From positions 1-64,000 of the forward strand of contig JBOHLS010000004.1 in the NCBI GenBank assembly GCA_050729835.1: a DNA stretch of 64,000 nt, in the 5' to 3' direction. Every line of letters begins with the position of its first letter. The stretch's first letter is position 1. Below the pieces are notes generated by a model, which was given only the letters and a program-made list of their open reading frames with translations, had not been told where the DNA came from and did no database searches. This document shows positions 50,240 to 57,580 of the stretch, in pieces. Both the position numbers and the translations under genes were made by a program. Source of the stretch: REEB95 sp050729835 (GTDB taxonomy: Bacteria; Pseudomonadota; Alphaproteobacteria; ATCC43930; CGMCC-115725).

Positions 50240-52108
50240 ATGCTTTGCATCGACAACGTCACCGTCCGCATCGCCGACCGCGAGATCCTGGCTGGCGCCA
50301 GCGCCAATCTGCCGGCCGGACGCCGCGTCGGCTTGGTCGGCCGCAATGGCGCCGGCAAATCGACGCTGCTGAAAGTGATTCTCGGCGAACTCGCGACCGA
50401 CGGCGGCGATGTCGCGTGGCCGCGTGACTGGAAAATCGGCGCGGTGGCGCAGGAGGCGCCCGGCGGCGACGCCAGCCTGCTCGACACTGTCCTCACTGCG
50501 GACCGCGAGCGCGCCGCGCTGCTGGCGGCGGTCGAGACTGAATCCGACGGCCACAAGATCGGCGAGATCCACGCCCGGCTCGACGCCATCGACGCCTATG
50601 CCGCACCGGCGCGCGCCGCCAGTATCCTGTCGGGCCTGGGATTTTCGGCAGAGGAACAAGCGCGGCCGTGCGCCGAATTCTCCGGCGGCTGGCGCATGCG
50701 CGTGGCGCTGGCGGCGATACTGTTCGCGGCGCCTGATCTGCTGCTACTCGACGAGCCGACCAATTACCTCGATCTCGAAGGCTTGCTCTGGCTCGAGGAT
50801 TTTCTGCGCCGCTATCGCGGCACGGTGCTGATCGTCAGCCACGATCGCGACCTGCTCAACACGGCGGTCGATTTCATTCTTCACCTCGAGCACGGCGAGC
50901 TCACGCTCTATACCGGCGGCTACGACATCTTTGTCGAAACGCGTGCGGCAAAGCGCGTCCACCAAGCGGCCTTCGCCAGAAAGCAAGAGGCCGCACGCAA
51001 GCACATGCAGGCCTTCGTCGACCGCTTCCGCGCCAAGGCATCGAAGGCGCGCCAGGCGCAAAGCCGCCTCAAAATGCTGGCGCGTATGGAAACGGTGGCG
51101 GTGCCCGTCGACGAGCATGTCGCGCCGATCCGGCTGCCCGAGCCGCTGCCCGCGAGCCCGCCGCTCGTCACCATGGACCGCGTCGCGGTCGGCTACGAAC
51201 CGGGCAAGCCGGTGCTGGCGCAGTTATCGCTGCGCTTCGACCCCGACGACCGCATCGCGCTCTTGGGCAAGAACGGCAACGGCAAATCGACGTTCGCCAA
51301 GCTGCTCGCCGGCAAGCTCGCGCCGATGAGCGGCGCGCTCACGCGCGCGCGTAAGCTAGTGCCGGGCTATTTCGCGCAGCATCAGCTCGAGGAATTGGAC
51401 GGCAACCTCACGCCCCTGGAAACGCTGGCCGAGTTGCGACCCAAGCTGCCGGCGCAGGCGCTGCGTACGCAGCTCGGCGGCTTCGGCTTCTCGGCCGCCA
51501 AGGCGACGACCAAGGTGGCGAGCCTGTCGGGCGGCGAGCGCGCTCGGCTGATGCTGGCGCTGGCGACGCTCGATAAGCCGAACCTTTTGATCCTCGACGA
51601 GCCGACCAACCACCTCGATATCGATGCGCGCAACGAGCTTTTGACCGCGCTCAACGATTTTGCTGGCGCGGTGATCCTGGTCAGCCACGATCGACGGCTG
51701 CTCGAGGCGACGGCGGATCGGCTGATGCTGGTCGCCGACGGCCGCGTCGAGCCGTTCGACGGCAATCTCGACGATTACCGCCGTTTCCTACTGTCGCCAG
51801 GCAACACCGCGATGCGAACCGTCGACGCCGAGACGCCGGCGCCGCGACGCCAAGGCGACAGCGACAAGCGCCGACGCCTGAAGCCGCTGAAGCAGCGTGC
51901 CGACGCTGCCGAGCGCGAGGTCGGCGCGCTCGGCGAGCGGGTGAAAGCGCTCGACGCGCAACTCGCCGCGCCGGATCTGTTCGCGCGCGACCCGTCCCAA
52001 GCGGCCGCGCTGGCGAAGGCGCGAGACGAAGCGGCCCGCGCGCTGATCGCGGCCGAGGCCCGCTGGCTCCAGGCCCAGGACGAATACGAAACCGCCGCCG
52101 CCGAGTGA
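50240..52108 (+). CDS. ABC-F family ATP-binding protein
   Basis: A 622-residue translation-type ABC-F protein: two ATPase cassettes, no membrane domain. First cassette Walker A GRNGAGKSTLLKVI, signature EFSGGWRMRVALA, Walker B LLLLDEPTNYLDLEGL; second GKNGNGKSTFAKLL, LSGGERARLMLAL, ILDEPTNHLDIDAR. The linker between cassettes (RKHMQAFVDRFRAKASKARQ) is the ABC-F interdomain helix that reaches the ribosomal E site. The C-terminal 90 residues form a coiled coil (LKPLKQRADAAEREVGALGE). It resembles the YheS/Uup branch rather than EttA. It starts 43 bases after tRNA-Gly. Confidence 0.93.
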   Translation: MLCIDNVTVRIADREILAGASANLPAGRRVGLVGRNGAGKSTLLKVILGELATDGGDVAWPRDWKIGAVAQEAPGGDASLLDTVLTADRERAALLAAVETESDGHKIGEIHARLDAIDAYAAPARAASILSGLGFSAEEQARPCAEFSGGWRMRVALAAILFAAPDLLLLDEPTNYLDLEGLLWLEDFLRRYRGTVLIVSHDRDLLNTAVDFILHLEHGELTLYTGGYDIFVETRAAKRVHQAAFARKQEAARKHMQAFVDRFRAKASKARQAQSRLKMLARMETVAVPVDEHVAPIRLPEPLPASPPLVTMDRVAVGYEPGKPVLAQLSLRFDPDDRIALLGKNGNGKSTFAKLLAGKLAPMSGALTRARKLVPGYFAQHQLEELDGNLTPLETLAELRPKLPAQALRTQLGGFGFSAAKATTKVASLSGGERARLMLALATLDKPNLLILDEPTNHLDIDARNELLTALNDFAGAVILVSHDRRLLEATADRLMLVADGRVEPFDGNLDDYRRFLLSPGNTAMRTVDAETPAPRRQGDSDKRRRLKPLKQRADAAEREVGALGERVKALDAQLAAPDLFARDPSQAAALAKARDEAARALIAAEARWLQAQDEYETAAAE

Positions 52109-52180
52109 GTCCGGCGAGCGTTCCCGCCGCTCGGCCCGCGTGACATGATGCGGCGACGGTAACCGGAAGGGACCTGGAAT

Positions 52181-53014
52181 ATGTCGGACGCCACGCTGCC
52201 CAGCACGCCACAGGAGAAATCGTCCAGCTACACGCTGCCGGTGCTCGACAGCGAATTCCTGTCGACGCGCGACGAGCTGCGCGATCTGCGCTTCGCCATC
52301 GAATACGCCAAGGCCGAGTTCCTGTTGCGCGATTGGGGCGTGCGCTCGACCGTCGTCGTCTTCGGCAGCGCCCGCACGCCGTCGCCCGAGCAGGCGCCGG
52401 CGCTGCGCCGGGCGGCGAAAAGCGACGTCGAGCGCCAGCGCCTCGACACGCGCGTCGCGCTTTATCAGGCGGCCCGCGAATTCGGCCGCATAGTCTCGGA
52501 ACGCGGCGGCGCCTTCGCGCCGCACAATCGCTGGCGCGACAACGTCATCGCCACCGGCGGCGGGCCGGGCATCATGGAAGCCGCCAACCGCGGCGCGCGC
52601 GAGGCCGGCGCGCCGACCGTCGGCTTCAACATCGCACTGCCGCACGAGCAGCATCCCAACCCCTACACCACGCCCGAACTGACCTTCCAGTTCCACTATT
52701 TCGGCATGCGCAAGATGCACCTGGCGATGCGCGCCAACGCGCTGGTCGCATTCCCGGGCGGCTTCGGCACCTTCGACGAGCTGTTCGAGATCCTGACCCT
52801 GGTGCAGACGCGCAAGACGCCGGCCGTGCCGATCGTGCTATTTGATGCCAGTTATTGGAGCCGTGTGGTTAATTTCGAGGCCCTGGTCGAAGCCGAGACG
52901 ATCGGCCGCGAGGAGCTGGCGCTGTTCGATTTCGCCAATACCGCCGAAGAGACCTGGGCCATCCTGGTCAAACGCGGCCTGACCGCGCACGTGCCGCCGT
53001 CGCCCAAAGGTTAA
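52181..53014 (+). CDS. LOG-family/TIGR00730 nucleotide-binding protein
   Basis: A 277-residue Rossmann-like protein of the LOG family (once labelled lysine decarboxylase). Motifs are TVVVFGSARTPSPEQ, ATGGGPGIMEAANRGAREAG and FPGGFGTFDELFEILTLVQT, the last being PGGxGTxxE, the hallmark. Members hydrolyse nucleoside 5'-monophosphates to free base and ribose 5-phosphate; in plants this releases cytokinin. An N-terminal extension of about 60 residues precedes the fold. The ribosome site is GGAAGGGA. There is a 72-base gap to the ABC-F gene. Confidence 0.88.
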   Translation: MSDATLPSTPQEKSSSYTLPVLDSEFLSTRDELRDLRFAIEYAKAEFLLRDWGVRSTVVVFGSARTPSPEQAPALRRAAKSDVERQRLDTRVALYQAAREFGRIVSERGGAFAPHNRWRDNVIATGGGPGIMEAANRGAREAGAPTVGFNIALPHEQHPNPYTTPELTFQFHYFGMRKMHLAMRANALVAFPGGFGTFDELFEILTLVQTRKTPAVPIVLFDASYWSRVVNFEALVEAETIGREELALFDFANTAEETWAILVKRGLTAHVPPSPKG

Positions 53015-53085
53015 GCCCGCTTTAACGGCACGGCCCTATCCTGGGGCATGGACCCGCACCGGGCCCCGGGGAAATCAAGGCTGTC

Positions 53086-53988
53086 GTGAGTTCGCTCGTC
53101 TCAGCGCTGCGTGTGATCGTCCGTCCGATCTCGCTCTCGGTCTTGTTGGTCGTCGGCCTGCATCTGGGGATCGGCGTGCTGGCGTTGCGCGCCCTGGTGC
53201 ATCCGGCGACGCCGACAACGTCCCAGGTCGCGGCCGCCGCCGCACCCAAATCTCCGGCGCCAGCCAAGCCCGCAGCGGCGATGGCTACCCAGACGGTTCA
53301 GGCCGCACCGCAACCGATCGCTGCGAAGCCGACCGGCCACGCCACCATCCTCGACCCGGTCCTGCTGGCGCGCGAAAGCGCCGGCCTGGCGCAGCTGCGT
53401 GCCGCCGGCGTCAACCTTGAGACCTTGCTTCATCGTGCCGCGCCGGCGCGACGCGGCGCCGACGAAGGCGGCCCCTTCATCCCGCTGGATTCCATCCGCG
53501 ACGCCGCGCTCGACCCCTCGCGCCTAGCGCGGCTCGAGCAGCTGATCGCGCGCATGCCGTTCGCGGCGCCGCTGGTGCGTTACGAAATCAGCAGCCCGTT
53601 CGGCGTCCGCCGCGATCCGTTTGACGGCGAGAGCGCCTTCCATCCCGGCATCGATCTCGAGGCCAATATCCACGATCCGGTCTACAGCACCGCGCCCGGA
53701 ATCGTCGATTTCGCCGGCTGGGACGGCGCCTATGGCCGGATGATCGAGATCGACCACGGCAACGGCGTCCGGACGCGTTACGCGCATCTGTCGCGGATCT
53801 TCGTCCGGGTCGGCGACCGCGTCGTCGAGCATCAGCGCATCGGCCTGGTTGGCAGCACCGGGCGCAGCACCGGCCCGCATCTGCACTACGAGGTGCGGAT
53901 CGACGGCCGCCCGCTCAATCCGGCGAAGTTCCTGGCGGCCGGCCGCCGCTTCCGGCTCATCAAGGCCGACGTCGCCCCGGCTCAATAA
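53086..53988 (+). CDS. M23-family peptidase, membrane-anchored
   Basis: A 300-residue LytM/M23 metallopeptidase probably acting on peptidoglycan cross-links. A single N-terminal helix (IVRPISLSVLLVVGLHLGIG) anchors it and is followed by an Ala/Pro-rich linker (PKSPAPAKPAAAM). The catalytic domain has His-x3-Asp in SAFHPGIDLEAN and His-x-His in GPHLHYEVRIDG, with GNGVRTRYAHLSRI between. All zinc ligands are kept. The GTG start at 53086 is the only suitable one near the helix. It is a single-gene unit, convergent to the PEP-CTERM remnant. Confidence 0.9.
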   Translation: MSSLVSALRVIVRPISLSVLLVVGLHLGIGVLALRALVHPATPTTSQVAAAAAPKSPAPAKPAAAMATQTVQAAPQPIAAKPTGHATILDPVLLARESAGLAQLRAAGVNLETLLHRAAPARRGADEGGPFIPLDSIRDAALDPSRLARLEQLIARMPFAAPLVRYEISSPFGVRRDPFDGESAFHPGIDLEANIHDPVYSTAPGIVDFAGWDGAYGRMIEIDHGNGVRTRYAHLSRIFVRVGDRVVEHQRIGLVGSTGRSTGPHLHYEVRIDGRPLNPAKFLAAGRRFRLIKADVAPAQ

Positions 53989-53999
53989 GCCGCGCCGGC

Positions 54000-54028
54000 A
54001 AAAAAAGAGGGCGCTTCGCGGCGGCCTC
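54000..54028 (-). terminator. Terminator-like hairpin after the PEP-CTERM remnant
   Basis: On the minus strand a GAGG…CCTC stem with inner GCG pairing is followed by seven T (complement of 54000-54006). It is short but well placed, 25 bases beyond the remnant's stop, and could also slow transcription coming from the M23 gene. Confidence 0.45.
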
Positions 54029-54052
54029 GTCTGGCGATCGTCCTGAGAAAAA

Positions 54053-54379
54053 CTACGCGGTTGCTCCGCCGGCTTGATCGGCCTGCTTGGCGGCGCCGGC
54101 CTGCTTGCGCCGGCGCTGCATCTCCATGAAGCCGAGGCCGAGCAACCCGCTGCCGAACAGCCGCCAGCTCGCCGGCTCCGGCACCGACGTGGTGCCGGTG
54201 TAGCCGAACAACAGGCTGGTCTGGAAGCCGCTGAGCGACGAAGTGTCGAACACCAGGTTCGCCGTCACGTCGAACAGGCCGCTGCCCGACGCCGCGCCGA
54301 GGTCATACTTGACGTTGTCGAGTGTCGCGATCGCGCTGGCCAGCGAGGTGAACGTCTGGTCGAACAGCTTGCCCGAGTC
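54053..54379 (-). pseudogene. 5'-truncated PEP-CTERM protein
   Basis: The last 108 codons of a secreted protein with a C-terminal exosortase signal. VPEPASWRLFGSGLLGLGF followed by a helix and an Arg-rich tail (MEMQRRRKQ) is the PEP-CTERM tripartite motif. The preceding SGKLFDQTFTSLASAIATLD and SGLFDVTANLVFDTSSLSGF fit a beta-rich surface protein. The frame stays open upstream, but sequence before about 54380 has no protein character, no signal peptide and no credible start, so the N-terminal part is missing. No exosortase gene is in this window. Confidence is in the motif; the extent of loss is inferred. Confidence 0.7.
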
Positions 54380-54570
54380 CCTGTTGCGAGCGGTCCGCGG
54401 ATGACCCTGGGAGGGGAAGGGTCGATCCGCAGCCGCCGCGTTTGACCAAAGAGCCCTATCGGAGAAGGAGTCCGGAGCGCCGTGGAGGGCACCTGCCGGG
54501 AGGGGACCAGCGGAGACGCGGCTCCGCGGGCTTCGAACTTCCTTCCTGAACGACAGACCTTTTCGGTCTT
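54380..54570. other. Unassigned stretch upstream of the PEP-CTERM remnant
   Basis: About 190 bases without a convincing gene on either strand. The only structure seen is AGACC-TTTTC-GGTCT followed by TTTTTC near 54552-54575, a small hairpin with a T-run readable on the plus strand. The base composition is mixed and unlike the AT-rich island to its right. Confidence 0.4.
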
Positions 54571-54683
54571 TTTCTTCGACGGTGAAAGTATTCTTACCAA
54601 GAGACAAAGGCAATTTAAAGTATTGGTTAATTATACTAAAAATATAGTTAAATAGAATATTTATGGTTAATTTAACTATGTTT
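54571..54683. other. AT-rich island with inverted and direct repeats
   Basis: Strikingly AT-rich for this genome. It contains a perfect 10-base inverted repeat, ATAGTTAAAT (54644-54653) and ATTTAACTAT (54670-54679). It also has two near-identical direct copies of GGTTAATTWWACTA (from about 54625 and 54665). The IS1016-like element entered at the end of this palindrome (duplicated target 54676-54683). It looks like the promoter/control region of the lost PEP-CTERM gene. Confidence 0.6.
54676..54683. repeat. Target-site duplication, left copy (CTATGTTT)
   Basis: CTATGTTT directly precedes the left end of the IS1016-like element and recurs exactly at 55409-55416 after its right end. Confidence 0.92.
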
Positions 54684-55408
54684 GGGGCTGGCCTAGATAA
54701 GCCTATAGTAAATCGCGTTTTGCCCAGGCCAGCAATAATCTGTGGAGGTTGCGTGTCGGGCGGTAGTTGAAGCGCCACTCGCACGCCTTGAGGAACAAGG
54801 GGAAATGCTGGCGCGGGATGCCGTTGTAGCGCCGCAGGTGGCGCTTAGCTTGGTTCCAGAAATTCTCGATTCCGTTGATGTGATTGGCTTGCTCGACGAA
54901 GCGTTCGGAGTGGTTGATCCGCTTGTGGTGGAACTCCGAGACATCAAGCGCATCGTAACTGTTGAAGCCGTCAGAGTACACGACACTGTCGGGCTTGAGG
55001 GTGCCGCGGATGATCGGCAACAGCGTGTTTTTCTGGGTATTCGGGATCACCACGGCATGGACCTTGCCGCCGCGTTTGAGCAGACCAAACACCGGCACCT
55101 TGCCGACAGCACCGCGTCCGCGCTTGCCTTTGCGAGCGCCTCCGAAGTAGCTCTCGTCGACTTCGATTTCGCCCGATAGCCAAGGCGTCTCTTCGGCCAA
55201 TCTGGTGGCGATCAACCCGCGCAGTTTATGAAAATAGAGCGTCGCGGTGTGGCGATTGACGCCCGCTAGTTCGGCGGCCGCGCGAGCGGTCGCCCCGGCA
55301 ACGAAGTGCGCGATCAGGGCCTCTTGAATACTTGGCGGCAACCGACTTCGCCGTCTCTTCCCAACCATCTGATCCCGATAGCCTTTCTCAGCTATCTAGA
55401 CCAGCCCC
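54684..55408. mobile_element. Complete IS1595-family element, IS1016 group (725 bp)
   Basis: Ends are GGGGCTGGCCTAGATA (left) and GGGGCTGGTCTAGATA (right, complemented), a 16-base inverted repeat with one mismatch. Both flanks carry the 8-base duplication CTATGTTT. The single gene is the transposase on the minus strand. The size and termini fit the IS1016 group. It lies between the AT-rich island and the L,D-transpeptidase gene and looks intact. Confidence 0.92.
54703..55368 (-). CDS. IS1016-type transposase
   Basis: A 221-residue DDE transposase of the IS1595 family without the N-terminal zinc ribbon of the larger relative in this window. An N-terminal helix-turn-helix (ARAAAELAGVNRHTATLYFH) is followed by the catalytic motifs EIEVDESYFGGARKGKRGRG, SVVYSDGFNSYDALDV and HINGIENFWNQAKRHLRRYN. 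The C-terminus has FLKACEWRFNYRPTRNL. The frame is intact and the element has matching ends, so it may be active. Confidence 0.95.
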   Translation of the reverse strand: MVGKRRRSRLPPSIQEALIAHFVAGATARAAAELAGVNRHTATLYFHKLRGLIATRLAEETPWLSGEIEVDESYFGGARKGKRGRGAVGKVPVFGLLKRGGKVHAVVIPNTQKNTLLPIIRGTLKPDSVVYSDGFNSYDALDVSEFHHKRINHSERFVEQANHINGIENFWNQAKRHLRRYNGIPRQHFPLFLKACEWRFNYRPTRNLHRLLLAWAKRDLL

Positions 55409-55497
55409 CTATGTTTTGCGCCGGTGTTGTGCGGCAGCGGTTTTAACCTTATCCGCACCGGCAACCACCAAGCCGCCGATCGGCTATAGAGAGAGCG

Positions 55498-55998
55498 ATG
55501 GATCTGCTGGTCGAACCCGCCGGCTGGGCGCGTTGGGGCGTCTGGCGCCTGCGTTGCGCACTCGGCAAGGGTGGCGTTCGCGTCGCCAAGCGCGAAGGCG
55601 ACGGGGCGACGCCGGCCGGCACCTTCGCTATGCGCCGGATGCTTTATCGTCTCGACCGCGGCGTGGCGCCGGTAACCGGCTTGCCCACCGCGCCGCTCGC
55701 AGCCGACGACGGTTGGTGCGACGACGCGGCGGATGCGGCCTATAACCGGCCGGTGAAGCTGCCCTATCGGGCGCGCGCCGAGACTCTCTGGCGCGCCGAC
55801 CGGCTCTACGACCTCGTCGTCGTGCTGGGCTACAACGACGACCCGCCGATCGCCGGCGCCGGCAGCGCCATCTTCCTCCATGTCGCGGCGGCGGATTATG
55901 CGCCGACCGAAGGCTGCGTCGCGCTGGCGCTCGACGATTTGCGGCGCGTGCTGGCCGAGGCCGGCTCAACCTCGCGGATCGTGGTGAAGGCGCCGTAG
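55498..55998 (+). CDS. L,D-transpeptidase (YkuD) family protein
   Basis: A 166-residue YkuD-fold protein. The catalytic motif is seen as GSAIFLHVAAADYAPTEGCV, that is His then T-x-G-C-V with the active Cys; the preceding LVVVLGYNDDPPIAGAG is the family pattern. It has no signal peptide, so it may be a cytosolic or unexported member of the YbiS/DUF-type L,D-transpeptidase branch. KREGDGATPAGTFAMRRM is also typical. It starts 82 bases after the IS1016-type element and could have had promoter changes from that insertion. Confidence 0.88.
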   Translation: MDLLVEPAGWARWGVWRLRCALGKGGVRVAKREGDGATPAGTFAMRRMLYRLDRGVAPVTGLPTAPLAADDGWCDDAADAAYNRPVKLPYRARAETLWRADRLYDLVVVLGYNDDPPIAGAGSAIFLHVAAADYAPTEGCVALALDDLRRVLAEAGSTSRIVVKAP

Positions 55999-56002
55999 CA
56001 TC

Positions 56003-56080
56003 GTCATCGCAGGCCGCGAAGCGGCCGTGGCGATCCAGCGTGCCTGGATTGCTTCGCGCCTGATCGGCGCTCGCAATGAC
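56003..56080. repeat. REP-like palindrome
   Basis: Outer arms GTCATCGC (56003-56010) and GCAATGAC (56073-56080) enclose inner arms ATCCAG-CGTGC-CTGGAT. The whole resembles the alphaproteobacterial 'cgtcattgcgag…gcaatccagg…gcaatgac' repeats. It lies between the convergent L,D-transpeptidase and YggS genes. Confidence 0.65.
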
Positions 56081-56104
56081 TGTCCCGAAATTCCTTGCCA
56101 GGCG

Positions 56105-56788
56105 CTAAGCCCGCTCGCGCGGTCCGAAGATCGCGGTGCCGACCCGCACCAGCGTGGCGCCGTGCGCCACCGCCAGCGCGAAATCGGCGCTCATACCCAT
56201 GCTGAGCTCGGCTAGGCCGTGGCGCCGCGCCAGGGCGGCGAGGCCGGCGAAATGTGGGGCCGGTTCGGCACTGGCCGGCGGCAGGCACATCAAGCCGACC
56301 GGCGACAGGCGCCAGCGGGCGCGGCAATCGGCGATGAAAGCGTCGGCGGCGTCGGGCGCAACGCCGGCTTTCTGCTTCTCGCCGCCGATATTGACCTCGA
56401 TCAAAAGGTCCGGGCGGCGGCCTTCCTGCTCCATAGCCCGCGCCAGCGCCTCGGCCAGGCGCAGCCGGTCGAGCGTATGAATGACGTCGAAGAGGCGCAC
56501 GGCGTCGCGCGCCTTGTTGGTCTGGAGCGGGCCGACGAGATGGAGCCGCATATCGGGATAGCGCGCCTTCAGCGCCGGAAACTTGGCTTGCGCTTCCTGC
56601 ACGCGGTTCTCGCCGAAGACGCGCTGGCCGGCGGCGAGGGCGGCTTCGATCGCGGCGACCGGGTGCGTCTTGCTGACGGCGACGAGGGTGACGCTGCCGG
56701 CCGGCCGGCCGGCAGCGCGCGCCGCCGCGGCAATGGCCGCGCGCACCACGACGAGGCGCGTGACGACAGCGGCGGCGGCAGCGGACAT
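56105..56788 (-). CDS. YggS-family PLP-binding protein
   Basis: A 227-residue PLP homeostasis protein (PLPBP/YggS). The PLP Lys is in VTLVAVSKTHPVAAIEAAL (about residue 40). HLVGPLQTNKARDAVRLFDV, GLMCLPPASAEPAPHF, SMGMSADFALAVAHGATLVR and GTAIFGPR complete the family pattern. It is a single-domain TIM-barrel-like protein with no known catalytic reaction, thought to buffer PLP. It is divergent from the DUF3576 gene across 158 bases. Confidence 0.94.
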   Translation of the reverse strand: MSAAAAAVVTRLVVVRAAIAAAARAAGRPAGSVTLVAVSKTHPVAAIEAALAAGQRVFGENRVQEAQAKFPALKARYPDMRLHLVGPLQTNKARDAVRLFDVIHTLDRLRLAEALARAMEQEGRRPDLLIEVNIGGEKQKAGVAPDAADAFIADCRARWRLSPVGLMCLPPASAEPAPHFAGLAALARRHGLAELSMGMSADFALAVAHGATLVRVGTAIFGPRERA

Positions 56789-56946
56789 GCGGCAAGCTCG
56801 CCAGTGCCGGGCAGGGCGTCAAGCCCGCCGGCGCAGCGCGGCGGACTTCCTGCCTTTTCAAAGGTATGGCCGGGCCGGCGGCGGCTGCGCTATGATCGGT
56901 TTACCCGGGGTTGCGATCCCGGGGGGAGCCCCGAGGAGTGGTTGGT

Positions 56947-57561
56947 ATGGCGTTCCACCGATCCGTGAAAGCCGGATTCCTGTTCTTTGGCGCGGTTTTG
57001 CTGCTCAGCGGCTGCGGTCTCTTCAACAGCGACCGTTGGCAGGGCAACGATCCCGACGCGCAACAGCGCGCCGAAGACCCCTATCACACCGATCCTAAGT
57101 ACATCGGGGGCACGCAAGGCGCGTTCAATCCGCGCACCCAGACCGACAGCAACCGGTCGGTGCTGTCGCTGTTCTTCGACAAGAACAACAACGCCGCCGG
57201 TACCGGCGGCGGGGGTGGTGGCGCGCCGGGCGTCGGCGTCAATACGTTCCTCTGGCACGCGAGCCTCGACACCGTGTCGTTCATGCCGCTGGCCTCGGCC
57301 GATCCGTTCGGCGGCGTCATCATCACCGACTGGTTCAGCCCACCGCAAACGCCGGACGAACGCTTCAAGGTCAACATCTTCATCCTCAACCGCGAGCTGC
57401 GCGCCGACGGCGTGCGCGCCAGCGTCTTCCGCCAGACGCGCGACGCCAAAGGCAACTGGGTCGACGCACAGGTCGACAAGAACACGTCGGTTGATCTCGA
57501 GAACGCCATCCTCGCGCGGGCGCGCCAGATCCGCCTGAGCACGGCCTCGAACCAGCAGTAG
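56947..57561 (+). CDS. DUF3576 lipoprotein
   Basis: A 204-residue alphaproteobacterial lipoprotein of family DUF3576. Signal peptide and lipobox are visible as FFGAVLLLSGCGLF. The mature part has VNTFLWHASLDTVSFMPLAS and ASADPFGGVIITDWFSPPQT, with FKVNIFILNRELRADGVR, the conserved core. A glycine-rich linker precedes it. The ATG at 56947 gives a compact signal peptide. It starts the conserved order DUF3576–leuS–lptE–holA. A possible -10 (TATGAT) lies about 50 bases upstream. Confidence 0.88.
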   Translation: MAFHRSVKAGFLFFGAVLLLSGCGLFNSDRWQGNDPDAQQRAEDPYHTDPKYIGGTQGAFNPRTQTDSNRSVLSLFFDKNNNAAGTGGGGGGAPGVGVNTFLWHASLDTVSFMPLASADPFGGVIITDWFSPPQTPDERFKVNIFILNRELRADGVRASVFRQTRDAKGNWVDAQVDKNTSVDLENAILARARQIRLSTASNQQ

Positions 57562-57580
57562 CGGGCTCGGCTAACGCGCG

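Noticed and set aside
54265..54600. 111-codon minus-strand frame over the PEP-CTERM region
   Set aside because: Shifted relative to the PEP-CTERM frame; Arg/Ser/Pro-rich with no domain.
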